The notes under the pieces: generated by a model
What the model was told of the DNA's origin: nothing
What the model saw: only the letters and a program-made list of their open reading frames with translations
Databases searched by the model: none
Shown here: positions 50,115 through 58,483 of the stretch, in pieces
Layout of the letters: each line of letters opens with the position of its first letter
How positions within the stretch are numbered: the stretch's first letter is position 1
Translations under genes and position numbers: made by a program
Assembly (NCBI RefSeq): GCF_017876405.1
Contig: NZ_JAGINW010000001.1
Coordinates: forward strand, 6,771,203-6,835,202
Source: Kibdelosporangium banguiense
GTDB taxonomy: Bacteria > Actinomycetota > Actinomycetes > Mycobacteriales > Pseudonocardiaceae
Length of the DNA stretch: 64,000 bases
Reading direction: 5' to 3'

Positions 50115-53100
50115 TCAGAGGTAACGCGTGCTGCCGCAGGACCCGGTCCGGATCCGTTGGGGACGAACACTTTCCAAGGTCGGCACGACCGGAGCCAGTG
50201 ACCCGTCACGGTTGAAGGTCAGCTTGTCGATCGTGGTCTCGCGGTTCATGCCGTCCCCGTTGGGGATGGCGAAACGGTGATACGCGATGTACCAGTCGTC
50301 GGTGCCAGGCACCCGCAGCATCGAACTGTGGCCGGTGGCTTTGACGCCGAGTTTGGTGTCCTTGCTCAGGATCAGGCCGCGGTTGGTGAACGGACCGGTC
50401 GGGCTGGTCCCCGTGGCGTACCCGACGCGATAGTTCTCGCTGCGGGTGTCGTCGATCGAGTAGCTCAGGTAGTAGGTGCCACGCCGTTCCACCATGAACA
50501 GGCCCTCACGGAAGTCGGCCAGGCCGTTGATCTTGGTGATCTTGGCCGGGTCGTAGGAGACCATGTCGTTGTTCAGCGGCACGACATAGGCGTTTCCGTT
50601 GCCCCAGTACAGGTACGGCTGTCCGGAGCGGTCGATGAACACAGCCGGGTCGATCGCCTGGCCGCCGTCGTTGCCGGGGTTCTTGGCGATCAGCGGCTTG
50701 CCGGAGTCGACGAACGGGCCGGTCGGCGAGTTGCCCACCGCGACGCCGATCTTGCCCTCGGCACAGAAGTAGAAGTAGTACTTGCCGTTGCGCTCGGCGA
50801 TCGTCGGCGCCCAGGCGTTCTTGTCGGCCCAGCTCACGCCGGGACCGAGGTCGAGGATGACACCCTGGTCGGTCCAGTCGACGAGGTTCTTCGACGACCA
50901 CGCCGAGAACTTGGTGCCGCTCCAGCCCGGGAAACCGTCGGTGGTCGGGTACATGTAGTACGTGTCACCGAACGCGATGATGTTCGGGTCGGCGTTCAGT
51001 CCTGAAAGGACCGGGCTGCGCACCTCGTGTGCCTCGACTGTCCACTCGCGACGAGTGCTGTCCGGACCGGTCACAGTGTACTTCTGCGGCTTGGTCAGGT
51101 TCACCGTCCGGCCGCTGTCCGGCTTGATGGTCGCACCCGGGGCCAGGCCGAACTTCGGCGCGAGCCGGCGCAGATCGGTGCCCGGCTTGACAGGCAGCAC
51201 CACGGTGCCCGCCCCGGAGTCGATCACGGCCGGGGTCTTGAGGGAGTCCAGTTCCACCGACCGGATCACCGTGCCGTTCGACGGCAGCGCCGCGACCTCG
51301 GACCCGGTGAGCGCCCTGTTGTAGAGCCGGACGTCCTTCATCTTGCCGGTGAGGTACCTGTCCCCGGCATAGACCGAGCGGCCCAGGTAGTTCGCCGCGG
51401 TCACGCCACCGCCGATGTCCGACGGCTTGATCGTTGCGTTGTTGTTGCGCCCGACCTCGATGCCGTCCAGGTACAGCACGGCCACACCGTTGCCCACCGT
51501 CAGGGTCACGTTCTTCCAGAGCCCCTGTGGCAGCCCGCCAGTGGCCGCGGCCTGCTGCTCGGTGCTCCAGTTACCGCTTGCGATCGCCCCGCGGAAGCCG
51601 CCCGACGAGGTGCCTGTGGCGAACAGGTAACCGTTTCCCCAGCCATTCGGTGCGGTGTTGCCCAAACCGTAGAGGAAGTAAGGCGTTGGCTGGTTCGGGT
51701 CGACCAGGACGTCGATGGACATCGTCGCCGCGTTCGCGCCGGTCAGCATGTTGTTCGGCAGCTGCACGTGGCCGTTCTTGCCGCCGAAGGACAGCGAACC
51801 GTCGGCCCAGCTCACGTCACCGGCCAGCACGCCGTCGTAGCCGTGACCGGTCGCGTCGGCCGCCACCAGGCCGGACTTGGCGTTGAGCGGCCAGTGCGCG
51901 ACAAGACCCTTCTGGTCGGCCTTGACCGGCGCGGGCGGCGCGGTCAGCCGGTTCAGCTCGGCCTGGGTGAGCGGGAGAACCGTGCCGTGGCGCGGGGACG
52001 CGGGCAGGTGCGCACCGGTGGACATGGTCCACTTGCCGGAGGCGAGGTCAGTGGTCTCGAACGGGACGTAGCCGCGGCCGCCGTACTCGTCGATGAACAG
52101 GTACCACTTGTTCTCGGTGTTGGACTTGAACCCGGTCGGGCCCTCACCCGCGGACAGGCCGGGGCTGGTCGGGGTGGCCTTGCCGATGCACTCGGCGACG
52201 AATGCGTAGTTCGGGTCCAGCAGGTCCGTGGCCTTCTGCTCCAGGATGTACTTGCTGCAGGGCGAGGAGGAGCTGTTGTTGCGCTCGTCCTTGGTGAACC
52301 GGTAGTAGGTGCCCTTGTCCTCGATGACCGTGGAGTCGATCACCGAGTAACCCGGGTCGATCCACACCTTGGGCGCGCTGAAGGTGACGAAGTCCCGGGT
52401 GGTGGCGTACATCATCCGGTTGTAGCTGTCACCGGTGTGGCCGGGGTCGCTCTCGGCGTACAGTTTGGACGCCCAGTAGACGACGTAGGTGCCGCGTTTG
52501 GCGTCCCAGAAGGCTTCCGGCGCCCAGGTGTTGCCTGCGGTGGGCGGGGAGACCTCGACACTGCGCTGCTGCGACCAGTGCGCGAGGTCCGTGGACTCCC
52601 AGATCATGATCGACCGGCTGCCCTGGCGCTGCTCGACATCCCAGCCGCGGCCGCCGTTGATCTTCAGATCGGTGGCCAGCAGATAGAACCTGTCGCCGTC
52701 GGGGGAGCGCATGATGAACGGATCGCGCACGCCCATCTGGCCCAGGCTCGACTTGAGGACCGGCTGGCCGTTGTTGAGCTCGGCGAAGTCCAGCGGGTTG
52801 TTGCCCCGGCTGGCGGCGGCGTAGATCTGCTCGCCGTTCGCGCTGCCCTCACCGGTGAAGTAGTAGAAACCATAGCCCGCCAACGGTTGCTTGACCGGAG
52901 CGGGAACGACAGTGGCGGTGAACCGGCGTGTGCTGCTCTGCCGCCCAAGACTGACCTTCGCAGTCAGGAGAACCTTGGCGGGCTTGCCACCCGCGGCCGG
53001 GCGGGTGACCTCACCCGTCGGGGTGATCACCTTGGGATGAGACGACGTCCACGCGATGGTCGTGCCGTTCGCGCCGGTGGTCGGCAGCGTGAGGTTCCCA

Positions 53101-53276
53101 CGGACATCCTCGATGTTGGGCACAGATAACGTGTCCGCCGCGCTCCGCACGGGGGAGTCCGCCTCAGTCTCGACAGCGGCATGTGGCATCGCGCCGGCAC
53201 CCGCACCGGACAAAGGGACAAGCGCGGCCACAACGGCCAGGACGACGCCCAAACGGCGTGGTGAGAACAACCTCAT
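50115..53276 (-). CDS. Secreted enzyme with two GH43-type domains flanking a LamG domain
   Basis: A 1053-residue exported protein; ATG 53276 gives a signal peptide (MRLFSPRRLGVVLAVVAAL) while the frame runs upstream without support. Order: Ig-like domain (about 48-115), five-bladed GH43 domain 1 (about 120-460; Asp in GVRDPFIMR, Asp in VIDSTVIED, Glu in GEGPTGFK), LamG (about 470-665), an Ig-like linker (670-755), and GH43 domain 2 (about 758-1053; Asp in ADPNIIAFG, Asp in AIDPAVFI, Glu in FREGLFM). Both catalytic triads are intact. Arabinan, arabinoxylan or galactan are the usual targets. The TGTTANCGNTAACA operator lies 50 bp upstream. Confidence 0.88.
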   Translation of the reverse strand: MRLFSPRRLGVVLAVVAALVPLSGAGAGAMPHAAVETEADSPVRSAADTLSVPNIEDVRGNLTLPTTGANGTTIAWTSSHPKVITPTGEVTRPAAGGKPAKVLLTAKVSLGRQSSTRRFTATVVPAPVKQPLAGYGFYYFTGEGSANGEQIYAAASRGNNPLDFAELNNGQPVLKSSLGQMGVRDPFIMRSPDGDRFYLLATDLKINGGRGWDVEQRQGSRSIMIWESTDLAHWSQQRSVEVSPPTAGNTWAPEAFWDAKRGTYVVYWASKLYAESDPGHTGDSYNRMMYATTRDFVTFSAPKVWIDPGYSVIDSTVIEDKGTYYRFTKDERNNSSSSPCSKYILEQKATDLLDPNYAFVAECIGKATPTSPGLSAGEGPTGFKSNTENKWYLFIDEYGGRGYVPFETTDLASGKWTMSTGAHLPASPRHGTVLPLTQAELNRLTAPPAPVKADQKGLVAHWPLNAKSGLVAADATGHGYDGVLAGDVSWADGSLSFGGKNGHVQLPNNMLTGANAATMSIDVLVDPNQPTPYFLYGLGNTAPNGWGNGYLFATGTSSGGFRGAIASGNWSTEQQAAATGGLPQGLWKNVTLTVGNGVAVLYLDGIEVGRNNNATIKPSDIGGGVTAANYLGRSVYAGDRYLTGKMKDVRLYNRALTGSEVAALPSNGTVIRSVELDSLKTPAVIDSGAGTVVLPVKPGTDLRRLAPKFGLAPGATIKPDSGRTVNLTKPQKYTVTGPDSTRREWTVEAHEVRSPVLSGLNADPNIIAFGDTYYMYPTTDGFPGWSGTKFSAWSSKNLVDWTDQGVILDLGPGVSWADKNAWAPTIAERNGKYYFYFCAEGKIGVAVGNSPTGPFVDSGKPLIAKNPGNDGGQAIDPAVFIDRSGQPYLYWGNGNAYVVPLNNDMVSYDPAKITKINGLADFREGLFMVERRGTYYLSYSIDDTRSENYRVGYATGTSPTGPFTNRGLILSKDTKLGVKATGHSSMLRVPGTDDWYIAYHRFAIPNGDGMNRETTIDKLTFNRDGSLAPVVPTLESVRPQRIRTGSCGSTRYL

Positions 53277-53325
53277 TGTTGTCGTCTTTCTTCGGACCGC
53301 ACGTTCCGTCGGCTGAGCGGACGTT

Positions 53326-53341
53326 ATGTTAGCGTTAACAT
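53326..53341. promoter_or_regulatory. Candidate LacI-type operator ATGTTAGCGTTAACAT
   Basis: A 16-bp near-palindrome with central CG lies 50 bp upstream of the GH43 start. It matches TGTTANCGNTAACA, as does the site at 2273-2286 in front of LacI gene 1. Confidence 0.6.
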
Positions 53342-53669
53342 CCCGGAGGGTACGCTGACGATAGAAGCCGACGCACCTGCTGGTCAAGAGCCCGAATCGT
53401 GACTTTATCGATGCGGCCGAAGAAAAGAGCCGATCGTCTGAGACCCGGATCAATCGGATCCGTCGCCGGGTAAGTCTTGACCGGGCCGGCCTTGACCCGG
53501 TTGCCGAGCGGCGAACGGCACGCGAGATCGAGCCCGCTTGAAGTCAAAGCGCGTCAGCGCAACAGAAATCGGCTCTGAGTGTCCTCGTCCTCGGCCGGTA
53601 TGACCGGGTGTGAACCTGCCGACAAGGGCTGTGACGGCTTGACGGGCGGGGCTCGGCGTTCTATCGTTG
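53342..53669. other. 328-bp intergenic region, nothing recognised
   Basis: Between the GH43 operator and the VOC gene I see no supported open frame, tRNA or clear hairpin. Part of it will be the upstream promoter region of the GH43 gene. Confidence 0.4.
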
Positions 53670-53683
53670 GTTGAAATTTCAAC
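53670..53683. promoter_or_regulatory. Perfect palindrome GTTGAAATTTCAAC upstream of the VOC gene
   Basis: A perfect 14-bp palindrome lies 22 bp before the VOC start codon. TTGAA-ATTTCAA symmetry is common among MarR-type operators; no MarR gene is adjacent. Confidence 0.5.
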
Positions 53684-53705
53684 AAGCTGGCGGCAGAGGG
53701 ATGTC

Positions 53706-54218
53706 ATGGCCATTTTTCGGTTGAACCACGCGGTGTTGTTCGTGCGGGATCTGGCGCAGAGTGTTGCGTTCTATCGCGATGTGCTGGGGTTCGGGTACAT
53801 CGACGGCGGGGACTCGTTCCAGGGGGCGGCGTTCCTGCGTGCGCCGGGCTCGACCAATGATCATGATCTGGGGTTGTTCGAGGTCGGGGAGGCGGGGCCG
53901 TCCGGCGCCGGGAAGAGCACGGTCGGGCTGTACCACCTGGCGTGGGAGGTTGACACTCTTGGTGACCTTGTGGATCTCGCTGAGCGGCTGACCGCGGCGG
54001 GCGCGCTGGTCGGGTCGTCCAATCATGGCACCACGAAGTCGTTGTACGCCAAGGATCCCAGCGGTCTTGAGTTCGAGGTGGTCTGGATCATCCCCAGCGA
54101 TCTGCTCACCGACGAGGACCGGGCCAAGAAGGCGAACATCGGCAGGCTGGAGCTGGACCGGGAAGTCGCCAAGTACGGCCGTGACGCCCGCAGTGGAGTC
54201 GGCATCTCCCGGGTGTGA
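53706..54218 (+). CDS. VOC-superfamily protein (glyoxalase/extradiol-dioxygenase fold)
   Basis: A 170-residue protein with two beta-alpha-beta-beta-beta modules. Candidate metal ligands are His in RLNHAVLFV, His in GLYHLAWEV and Glu in LEFEVVW, the order seen in catechol 2,3-dioxygenase-like proteins. ATG 53706 follows GAGGG by 5 nt. Substrate unknown. It is a single-gene unit with a palindrome in its promoter region. Confidence 0.88.
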   Translation: MAIFRLNHAVLFVRDLAQSVAFYRDVLGFGYIDGGDSFQGAAFLRAPGSTNDHDLGLFEVGEAGPSGAGKSTVGLYHLAWEVDTLGDLVDLAERLTAAGALVGSSNHGTTKSLYAKDPSGLEFEVVWIIPSDLLTDEDRAKKANIGRLELDREVAKYGRDARSGVGISRV

Positions 54219-54245
54219 CACCGAGAGTGTCTACTGTGGATCCAG

Positions 54246-55106
54246 TCAGGCGTGCCGCAGCAGCCGGTTGACGCGATCGATCTCGGCCGGATGGCTGGCG
54301 AACACGCGGACGAGCCACGGCCGCACGTCACCACCACGGGCGGCCTGCCACATCCGCAGTTCCCGGATCAGCGTCTCGCGGTAGCCGAACCTGGCGGCCG
54401 CCCAGTCCGCGCGGTACTCGGCCCGCCGGCGTGACCACGCCATGACCGGGCTGAGTACCGGACCCGCGACCAGCCAAGGATTGAGGAACGCCAGCCCGAT
54501 CAGCAAACCCAGTGTCAGCACCGCCGATATCAGCACGTCGACCCCGTCCCGCGTCTGGACGAACACGCGCACAATCGTGAGCAACAACCAGGCGAGCAAC
54601 CTGACCACCAGAAACGTGAGCCGGGCGGGTAGTTCGTACCACCAACGGAGCAGACTGACCCGGCCATGGCCGGACAGGTGATGCCCCAGTTCGTGGGCAA
54701 GGATGGCCTCCAGGACGTGCGGTGGCCGGCGTAACGCCTCTTTGGTGACAGCGACCATGTGCCCGCCTGCCGCCATAGCGTTCAGCCCCCGCGATTGCTC
54801 AATCCATAACAGGAAGTCGTCGCTGTCGACCGAAGCCTTCCGGCACACCTTCTGCCACAAGGGCTCGAGTTGGCCCGACTCCTGCGGCGACGGCCTGCGC
54901 ATCCCGAACATGACCCAGCCCAGCCCGTTCTCGACCAGCCGGATGAGCAACAACAGCCCGCACAACCCCCACCCCACAGGCACCACCCACGCCTGCTCAG
55001 GCCAGACGAGCCGGCCGATCAGGGTCATCACCCCGACGCTGCCCACGACCACCGGCACCGCGAGCACGATCTCCAGAATCGCGGAACCGTCCAGACGTCT
55101 GCTCAT
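54246..55106 (-). CDS. M48-like membrane zinc metalloprotease
   Basis: A 286-residue protein started at ATG 55106 (GGAGGG 5 nt upstream); the longer frame from 55166 has no site. Two N-terminal membrane segments precede the zinc motif AHELGHHLSGH near residue 140, two more membrane segments follow, and a third ligand is likely in RRRAEYRADWAAARFG. This is the HtpX/Ste24 (M48) arrangement of membrane-bound proteases that clear misfolded membrane proteins. It appears to be monocistronic. Confidence 0.87.
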   Translation of the reverse strand: MSRRLDGSAILEIVLAVPVVVGSVGVMTLIGRLVWPEQAWVVPVGWGLCGLLLLIRLVENGLGWVMFGMRRPSPQESGQLEPLWQKVCRKASVDSDDFLLWIEQSRGLNAMAAGGHMVAVTKEALRRPPHVLEAILAHELGHHLSGHGRVSLLRWWYELPARLTFLVVRLLAWLLLTIVRVFVQTRDGVDVLISAVLTLGLLIGLAFLNPWLVAGPVLSPVMAWSRRRAEYRADWAAARFGYRETLIRELRMWQAARGGDVRPWLVRVFASHPAEIDRVNRLLRHA

Positions 55107-55223
55107 CGAGTCCCTCCGCGCGGTGCCGGGGCGGACCTTCACGAGAAGCACCACTCGGCCGAGCAACAGCGATGCCGCAGGGAAATCTACCGACCAGCCG
55201 CACCGGCGAACAGCCTGAGCAAG

Positions 55224-55682
55224 TCAGCGGGCTGACTCGGCGACAGCTTTGACGTGAGCGTTGCGGGCGTGGATGAGGCGGGGCATGTGCCAGTTGAGCA
55301 CTGTGCGTTCGGCGATTGTTCCGGCTGGGCCGAAGGGGGCGGTGAAGTCGATGATGTCGCGCATGATGGTTGCGCCGTCGGCGTCCGGGTCGAAGTGGTG
55401 GACATGGTGCCAGTGCTTGAACGGACCCTTGAGCTGCTCGTCGACGAAGTAGCCGGGTGGGTCGTAGGCACTGATGAGGGAGGTCATCCGCCAGTACAGG
55501 CCGAAGTGCTTTGCCCGCCAGGTGACTGTGTCGCCGAGTTTCATCCCGCCGGTGAGGACGCCGTCGATGGCCTGCTCGCTGGAGCCGGCCATCGACGCGG
55601 TGTGTACCTCGACCTCCAGGGAGATGTCGAAGACACGGTGCGGGGGCGCTGCGATGGCCGTCGTCACCTCAAAGCGCGTCAT
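55224..55682 (-). CDS. SRPBCC (START-like) protein
   Basis: A 152-residue ligand-binding-fold protein (TTAIAAPPHRVFDISLEVEVH, LGDTVTWRAKHFGLYWRMTS, FKHWHHVHHFDP), with the hydrophobic cavity fold of polyketide cyclases and START domains. No catalytic residues can be named. It lies 9 nt downstream of the NAD-binding oxidoreductase and should share its TetR control. Confidence 0.85.
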   Translation of the reverse strand: MTRFEVTTAIAAPPHRVFDISLEVEVHTASMAGSSEQAIDGVLTGGMKLGDTVTWRAKHFGLYWRMTSLISAYDPPGYFVDEQLKGPFKHWHHVHHFDPDADGATIMRDIIDFTAPFGPAGTIAERTVLNWHMPRLIHARNAHVKAVAESAR

Positions 55683-55691
55683 ACAGCCACT

Positions 55692-56429
55692 CTAGGACGG
55701 CATGTGGCCGCCGGCTGGGCCGCGGACGGTGCTCTCGACGAGTTCTTTGACCTGGGTGGTGGGGACGGTATTGCCAGGGGTTTCGAGGAAGGTGCGGAAG
55801 GACTCTTCGCGGGTGAGTCCGTCGAGGGGTGGGGCGGTGAAGTAGGGCTGGACGTAGACCGGGGTGCCGGGTTCGCTTCGCCAGCTGTCGGCGAGCGTGC
55901 CGACGTCGACTGCGTCGTAGCCGAGGGTGTCGAGCAGGATGGTCACTGCTGCTTTGGCGTCTGTCTCGTTGCCCGCGATGGGTAGGGCGCTGCGGTCGGG
56001 GGAGCCTGCGGGCCGGGCGCTGGTGGACAGGCGGTGGAAGTCGATGTTGTTGAACGCCTTGACCACGCGGGAGTCGGCCAGGTGGCGCTGCACGAGTTCG
56101 CTGGAGGTCAGCTCAGCGGAGTCGAGCTCGGCGATGTTGCCGTCGCGCTGCGGGTAGTAGTTCATCGTGTCGATCACGATCTTGCCGGCCAGGGCCGCGG
56201 CGGGGAGCTGGTTGTAGGCCTTCAGGGGGATCGTTGCCACGACGAGGTCACCTGCCTGTGCGGCTTCGGCGGGGGTGGCGGCTCGTGCGTGATCGCCGAG
56301 TTCGGCGACGAAGTCCGTGAGGGGGCTGCGGGAGTTGCTCAGGACGACGTCCAGGCCGGCGGCGACGGCCAGACGGGCCAGTGCGCTGCCGATCATGCCG
56401 GTGCCGATGAGACCGAGTGTCTTTGTCAT
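55692..56429 (-). CDS. NAD(P)-binding oxidoreductase, F420:NADP reductase-like
   Basis: A 245-residue protein with an N-terminal Rossmann motif GLIGTGMIGSALARLAVAAG and the ADHARAATPAEAAQAGDLVVATIP pattern typical of NADPH-dependent F420 reductase-like proteins. F420 binding cannot be confirmed from sequence alone. GAAAGG lies 6 nt before the ATG. The gene is divergent from a TetR, with two inverted repeats between them. Confidence 0.85.
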   Translation of the reverse strand: MTKTLGLIGTGMIGSALARLAVAAGLDVVLSNSRSPLTDFVAELGDHARAATPAEAAQAGDLVVATIPLKAYNQLPAAALAGKIVIDTMNYYPQRDGNIAELDSAELTSSELVQRHLADSRVVKAFNNIDFHRLSTSARPAGSPDRSALPIAGNETDAKAAVTILLDTLGYDAVDVGTLADSWRSEPGTPVYVQPYFTAPPLDGLTREESFRTFLETPGNTVPTTQVKELVESTVRGPAGGHMPS

Positions 56430-56453
56430 GGGTGCCTTTCGCGGAGAGCCAGG

Positions 56454-56475
56454 AACTGACAGTTGGCTGTCAGTT
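56454..56475. promoter_or_regulatory. TetR operator 1, perfect inverted repeat
   Basis: AACTGACAG-n4-CTGTCAGTT is a perfect 9-bp inverted repeat 25 bp upstream of the oxidoreductase start. Confidence 0.72.
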
Positions 56476-56487
56476 GCAAGGTAGCAT

Positions 56488-56509
56488 AACTGACAGCTGA
56501 CTGCCGGTT
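56488..56509. promoter_or_regulatory. TetR operator 2, imperfect inverted repeat
   Basis: AACTGACAG-n4-CTGCCGGTT has the same left arm and 22-bp size as operator 1, with two right-arm mismatches. It ends 14 bp before the TetR GTG, next to a -10-like TATGCT (56512-56517). Confidence 0.62.
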
Positions 56510-56523
56510 GCTATGCTGGGGAG

Positions 56524-57156
56524 GTGAGCACGGAGCGGTATCTGCGGGCTGACGCCGCACGCAATGCCGAGCGCATCCTGCGCGCGGCGCGTGAGGTCTT
56601 TGCCGAGCAGGGGCCTGACGCGCAGCTTGAGGAGATCGCGCGCCACGCGGGCGTGGGCATCCGGACGCTCTACCGTCGTTTCCCTCACAAGGAGGAGCTT
56701 GTCCGCGCGGCTCTCGAACAGGGGATCGCCGAGGATCTGTCATCGGCCATCGACCGGGCGCTCGAAGACGACGACCCCTTGCGCGCCCTCACCGCCCTGA
56801 TGGAAGCGACGCTGGCCATGATCGCCCGCGAGCGGAACACCCTCGCCGCCGCGAGCAACTCCGGCGCGCTCACCACGGAGGTCACGGCCCCGCTGCTGGA
56901 TTCGCTGACCCTGGTCACGAAACGCGCGCAACAGGCGGGCCTTGTCCGGGCGGATCTTACGCCCGAAGACATGCACAGGATCATGGGAATGCTGACCGGT
57001 GTGCTGTGGGGCATGGACCGCCACAGTGATGGGTGGCGGCGCTACGTCGTACTCATCCTGGATGCCTTGTCTCCCAACGGGGCCAGCGCTCTGCCGCACT
57101 TGGAGCCGATCCAGCGCGCGCCGAAGAACGGCAAGTGCTGGCCCAATCCTGACTGA
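56524..57156 (+). CDS. TetR-family regulator of the oxidoreductase/SRPBCC pair
   Basis: A 210-residue regulator with helix-turn-helix AQLEEIARHAGVGIRTLYRRFP. The GTG start lies 6 nt after TATGCT and is directly preceded by GGGGAG. Divergent orientation and two shared inverted repeats make it the likely repressor of the oxidoreductase operon. Confidence 0.9.
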   Translation: MSTERYLRADAARNAERILRAAREVFAEQGPDAQLEEIARHAGVGIRTLYRRFPHKEELVRAALEQGIAEDLSSAIDRALEDDDPLRALTALMEATLAMIARERNTLAAASNSGALTTEVTAPLLDSLTLVTKRAQQAGLVRADLTPEDMHRIMGMLTGVLWGMDRHSDGWRRYVVLILDALSPNGASALPHLEPIQRAPKNGKCWPNPD

Positions 57157-57167
57157 CGTCCACAAGG

Positions 57168-57195
57168 GACGGCCGGGCCACGCTGCCCGGCCGTC
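57168..57195. terminator. Bidirectional hairpin terminator
   Basis: Perfect 11-bp GC-rich arms (57168-57178 and 57185-57195) with a 6-nt loop lie between the convergent TetR and ScyD-like genes. Confidence 0.72.
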
Positions 57196-57208
57196 GTCAG
57201 CGCAGAGG

Positions 57209-58291
57209 TCAGGGCAGCGGGATTCGTTTCACGGTCCCGGTTGCGGGGCAGACGCCGCAGTCGGAGACGTAGGCCGCGTTGTCCTTGATCAGCAGGCCGG
57301 CCGGTCCGGTGAGGCCGGAGTTCACGACCTGGTGTGTGCCGTCCCGCTTGACCTTGATCAACGCGCCGGTCAGGTCACCGCTGAGCAGGCCTTTGTGGGA
57401 CACCTCCAGGACGTAGAGCGAGCCGCGGCGGTCGAAGGCGAGGTCGATGACGTTGGTGAAGCCGGTCGCCACGACGGTCGGCTGCTTGCCCGGAACGACC
57501 CGGAACACGCTGGCCTTGCTCGCCGGGAAGGGGAAGCCGGTGAGCTGGCTGACGTAGAACGCGCCGTCCGGGCCGACGATGGCCGAGGTGGGCACGGCTT
57601 CCGAAGGGATCTGGGTGCCGGGCGGCAGGCCGAGTGACGGCGGCGCGTCGACCATCTGGCTCGGGAACGTGGCCAGCGTGGAAATGGTGCCGTTGGGTGC
57701 CACGCGCAGCAGTGAGTTGCCGGCTGAGTCGGTGACGACGGCGCCTCTCGGTGTGAGCGTGACGGAGTTCGGGTTGCCGCCATCGGGGAGCGTCTGGGCG
57801 GTGTAGCCGGAAATGTCGGCGAGCGGGAAGACGTTACGGCCCGCGGCCCACAGCAGCCATCCGGCGTTCTTGCCGCTGCCGGGGAGACCACCGCGGGCCG
57901 CGGGCGGGATGACGTTGCCGGAGGGGAAGATCAGGGCACCGCCGACGGTCGCCACGTCCGCGGGGCCGAAGGCCTGCGTGCCGTCGGGACCTGCCAGCGA
58001 CGGAAGGCCTGTCGCCACACGGGTCTGGCGCCCGTGGCTGATCTTGGTGATCGCGCCGGACGGGCCGAAGCACACATTGCCCTCGGGGCCTGAGAAACAC
58101 GGCCCGGCGCCGCCTTTGCCTGCTTCGGCGACGTACAACGCCCCGTCCGGCCCGAAAGTCATGCCACGCGGATTGTCCAGGCCGGTCGCGATCGTGGTGA
58201 CCCGCTGGTGGGCCGAGGCGACCGCGGGCGTGAGCAAGGTGACGAGCAGCGCGGCGCCGATCGCCGGTCCCATCCTGGCTCTGCTGATCAT
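57209..58291 (-). CDS. Secreted ScyD/ScyE-family beta-propeller-like protein
   Basis: A 360-residue exported protein (signal peptide ending AVASAHQ). Repeated blades such as GLDNPRGMTFGPDGALYVAEAG, NPNSVTLTPRGAVVTDSAGN and VIDLAFDRRGSLYVLEVS define an NHL/SMP-30-like propeller of the ScyD/ScyE group. The group name comes from cyanobacterial scytonemin clusters, but actinobacterial members are of unknown function. Cysteines near GPCFSGPEGNVCFG and DCGVCPATG may form disulfides. It appears monocistronic. Confidence 0.82.
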   Translation of the reverse strand: MISRARMGPAIGAALLVTLLTPAVASAHQRVTTIATGLDNPRGMTFGPDGALYVAEAGKGGAGPCFSGPEGNVCFGPSGAITKISHGRQTRVATGLPSLAGPDGTQAFGPADVATVGGALIFPSGNVIPPAARGGLPGSGKNAGWLLWAAGRNVFPLADISGYTAQTLPDGGNPNSVTLTPRGAVVTDSAGNSLLRVAPNGTISTLATFPSQMVDAPPSLGLPPGTQIPSEAVPTSAIVGPDGAFYVSQLTGFPFPASKASVFRVVPGKQPTVVATGFTNVIDLAFDRRGSLYVLEVSHKGLLSGDLTGALIKVKRDGTHQVVNSGLTGPAGLLIKDNAAYVSDCGVCPATGTVKRIPLP

Positions 58292-58483
58292 GGAGGATCC
58301 CTTCCAGGGTGTGATTGTCTATTGAGGACAGATGGTGTAATCTGCTGCGGCAACCCAGATAACCGGTCCGGCCGCCCCACACAGACCCCCTGGACACCCC
58401 AGAAACCGTCATGGGGCCATCAGTCCGGCAATGGGGCATGCCAGGAGACAGTTGGTGGCCGCCTGGGGTGCCACACTGGGGTT

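Noticed and set aside
53450-53713. An 87-codon minus-strand frame in the GH43/VOC gap
   Set aside because: No ribosome binding site, no recognisable motif, and it runs into the VOC gene start on the other strand.
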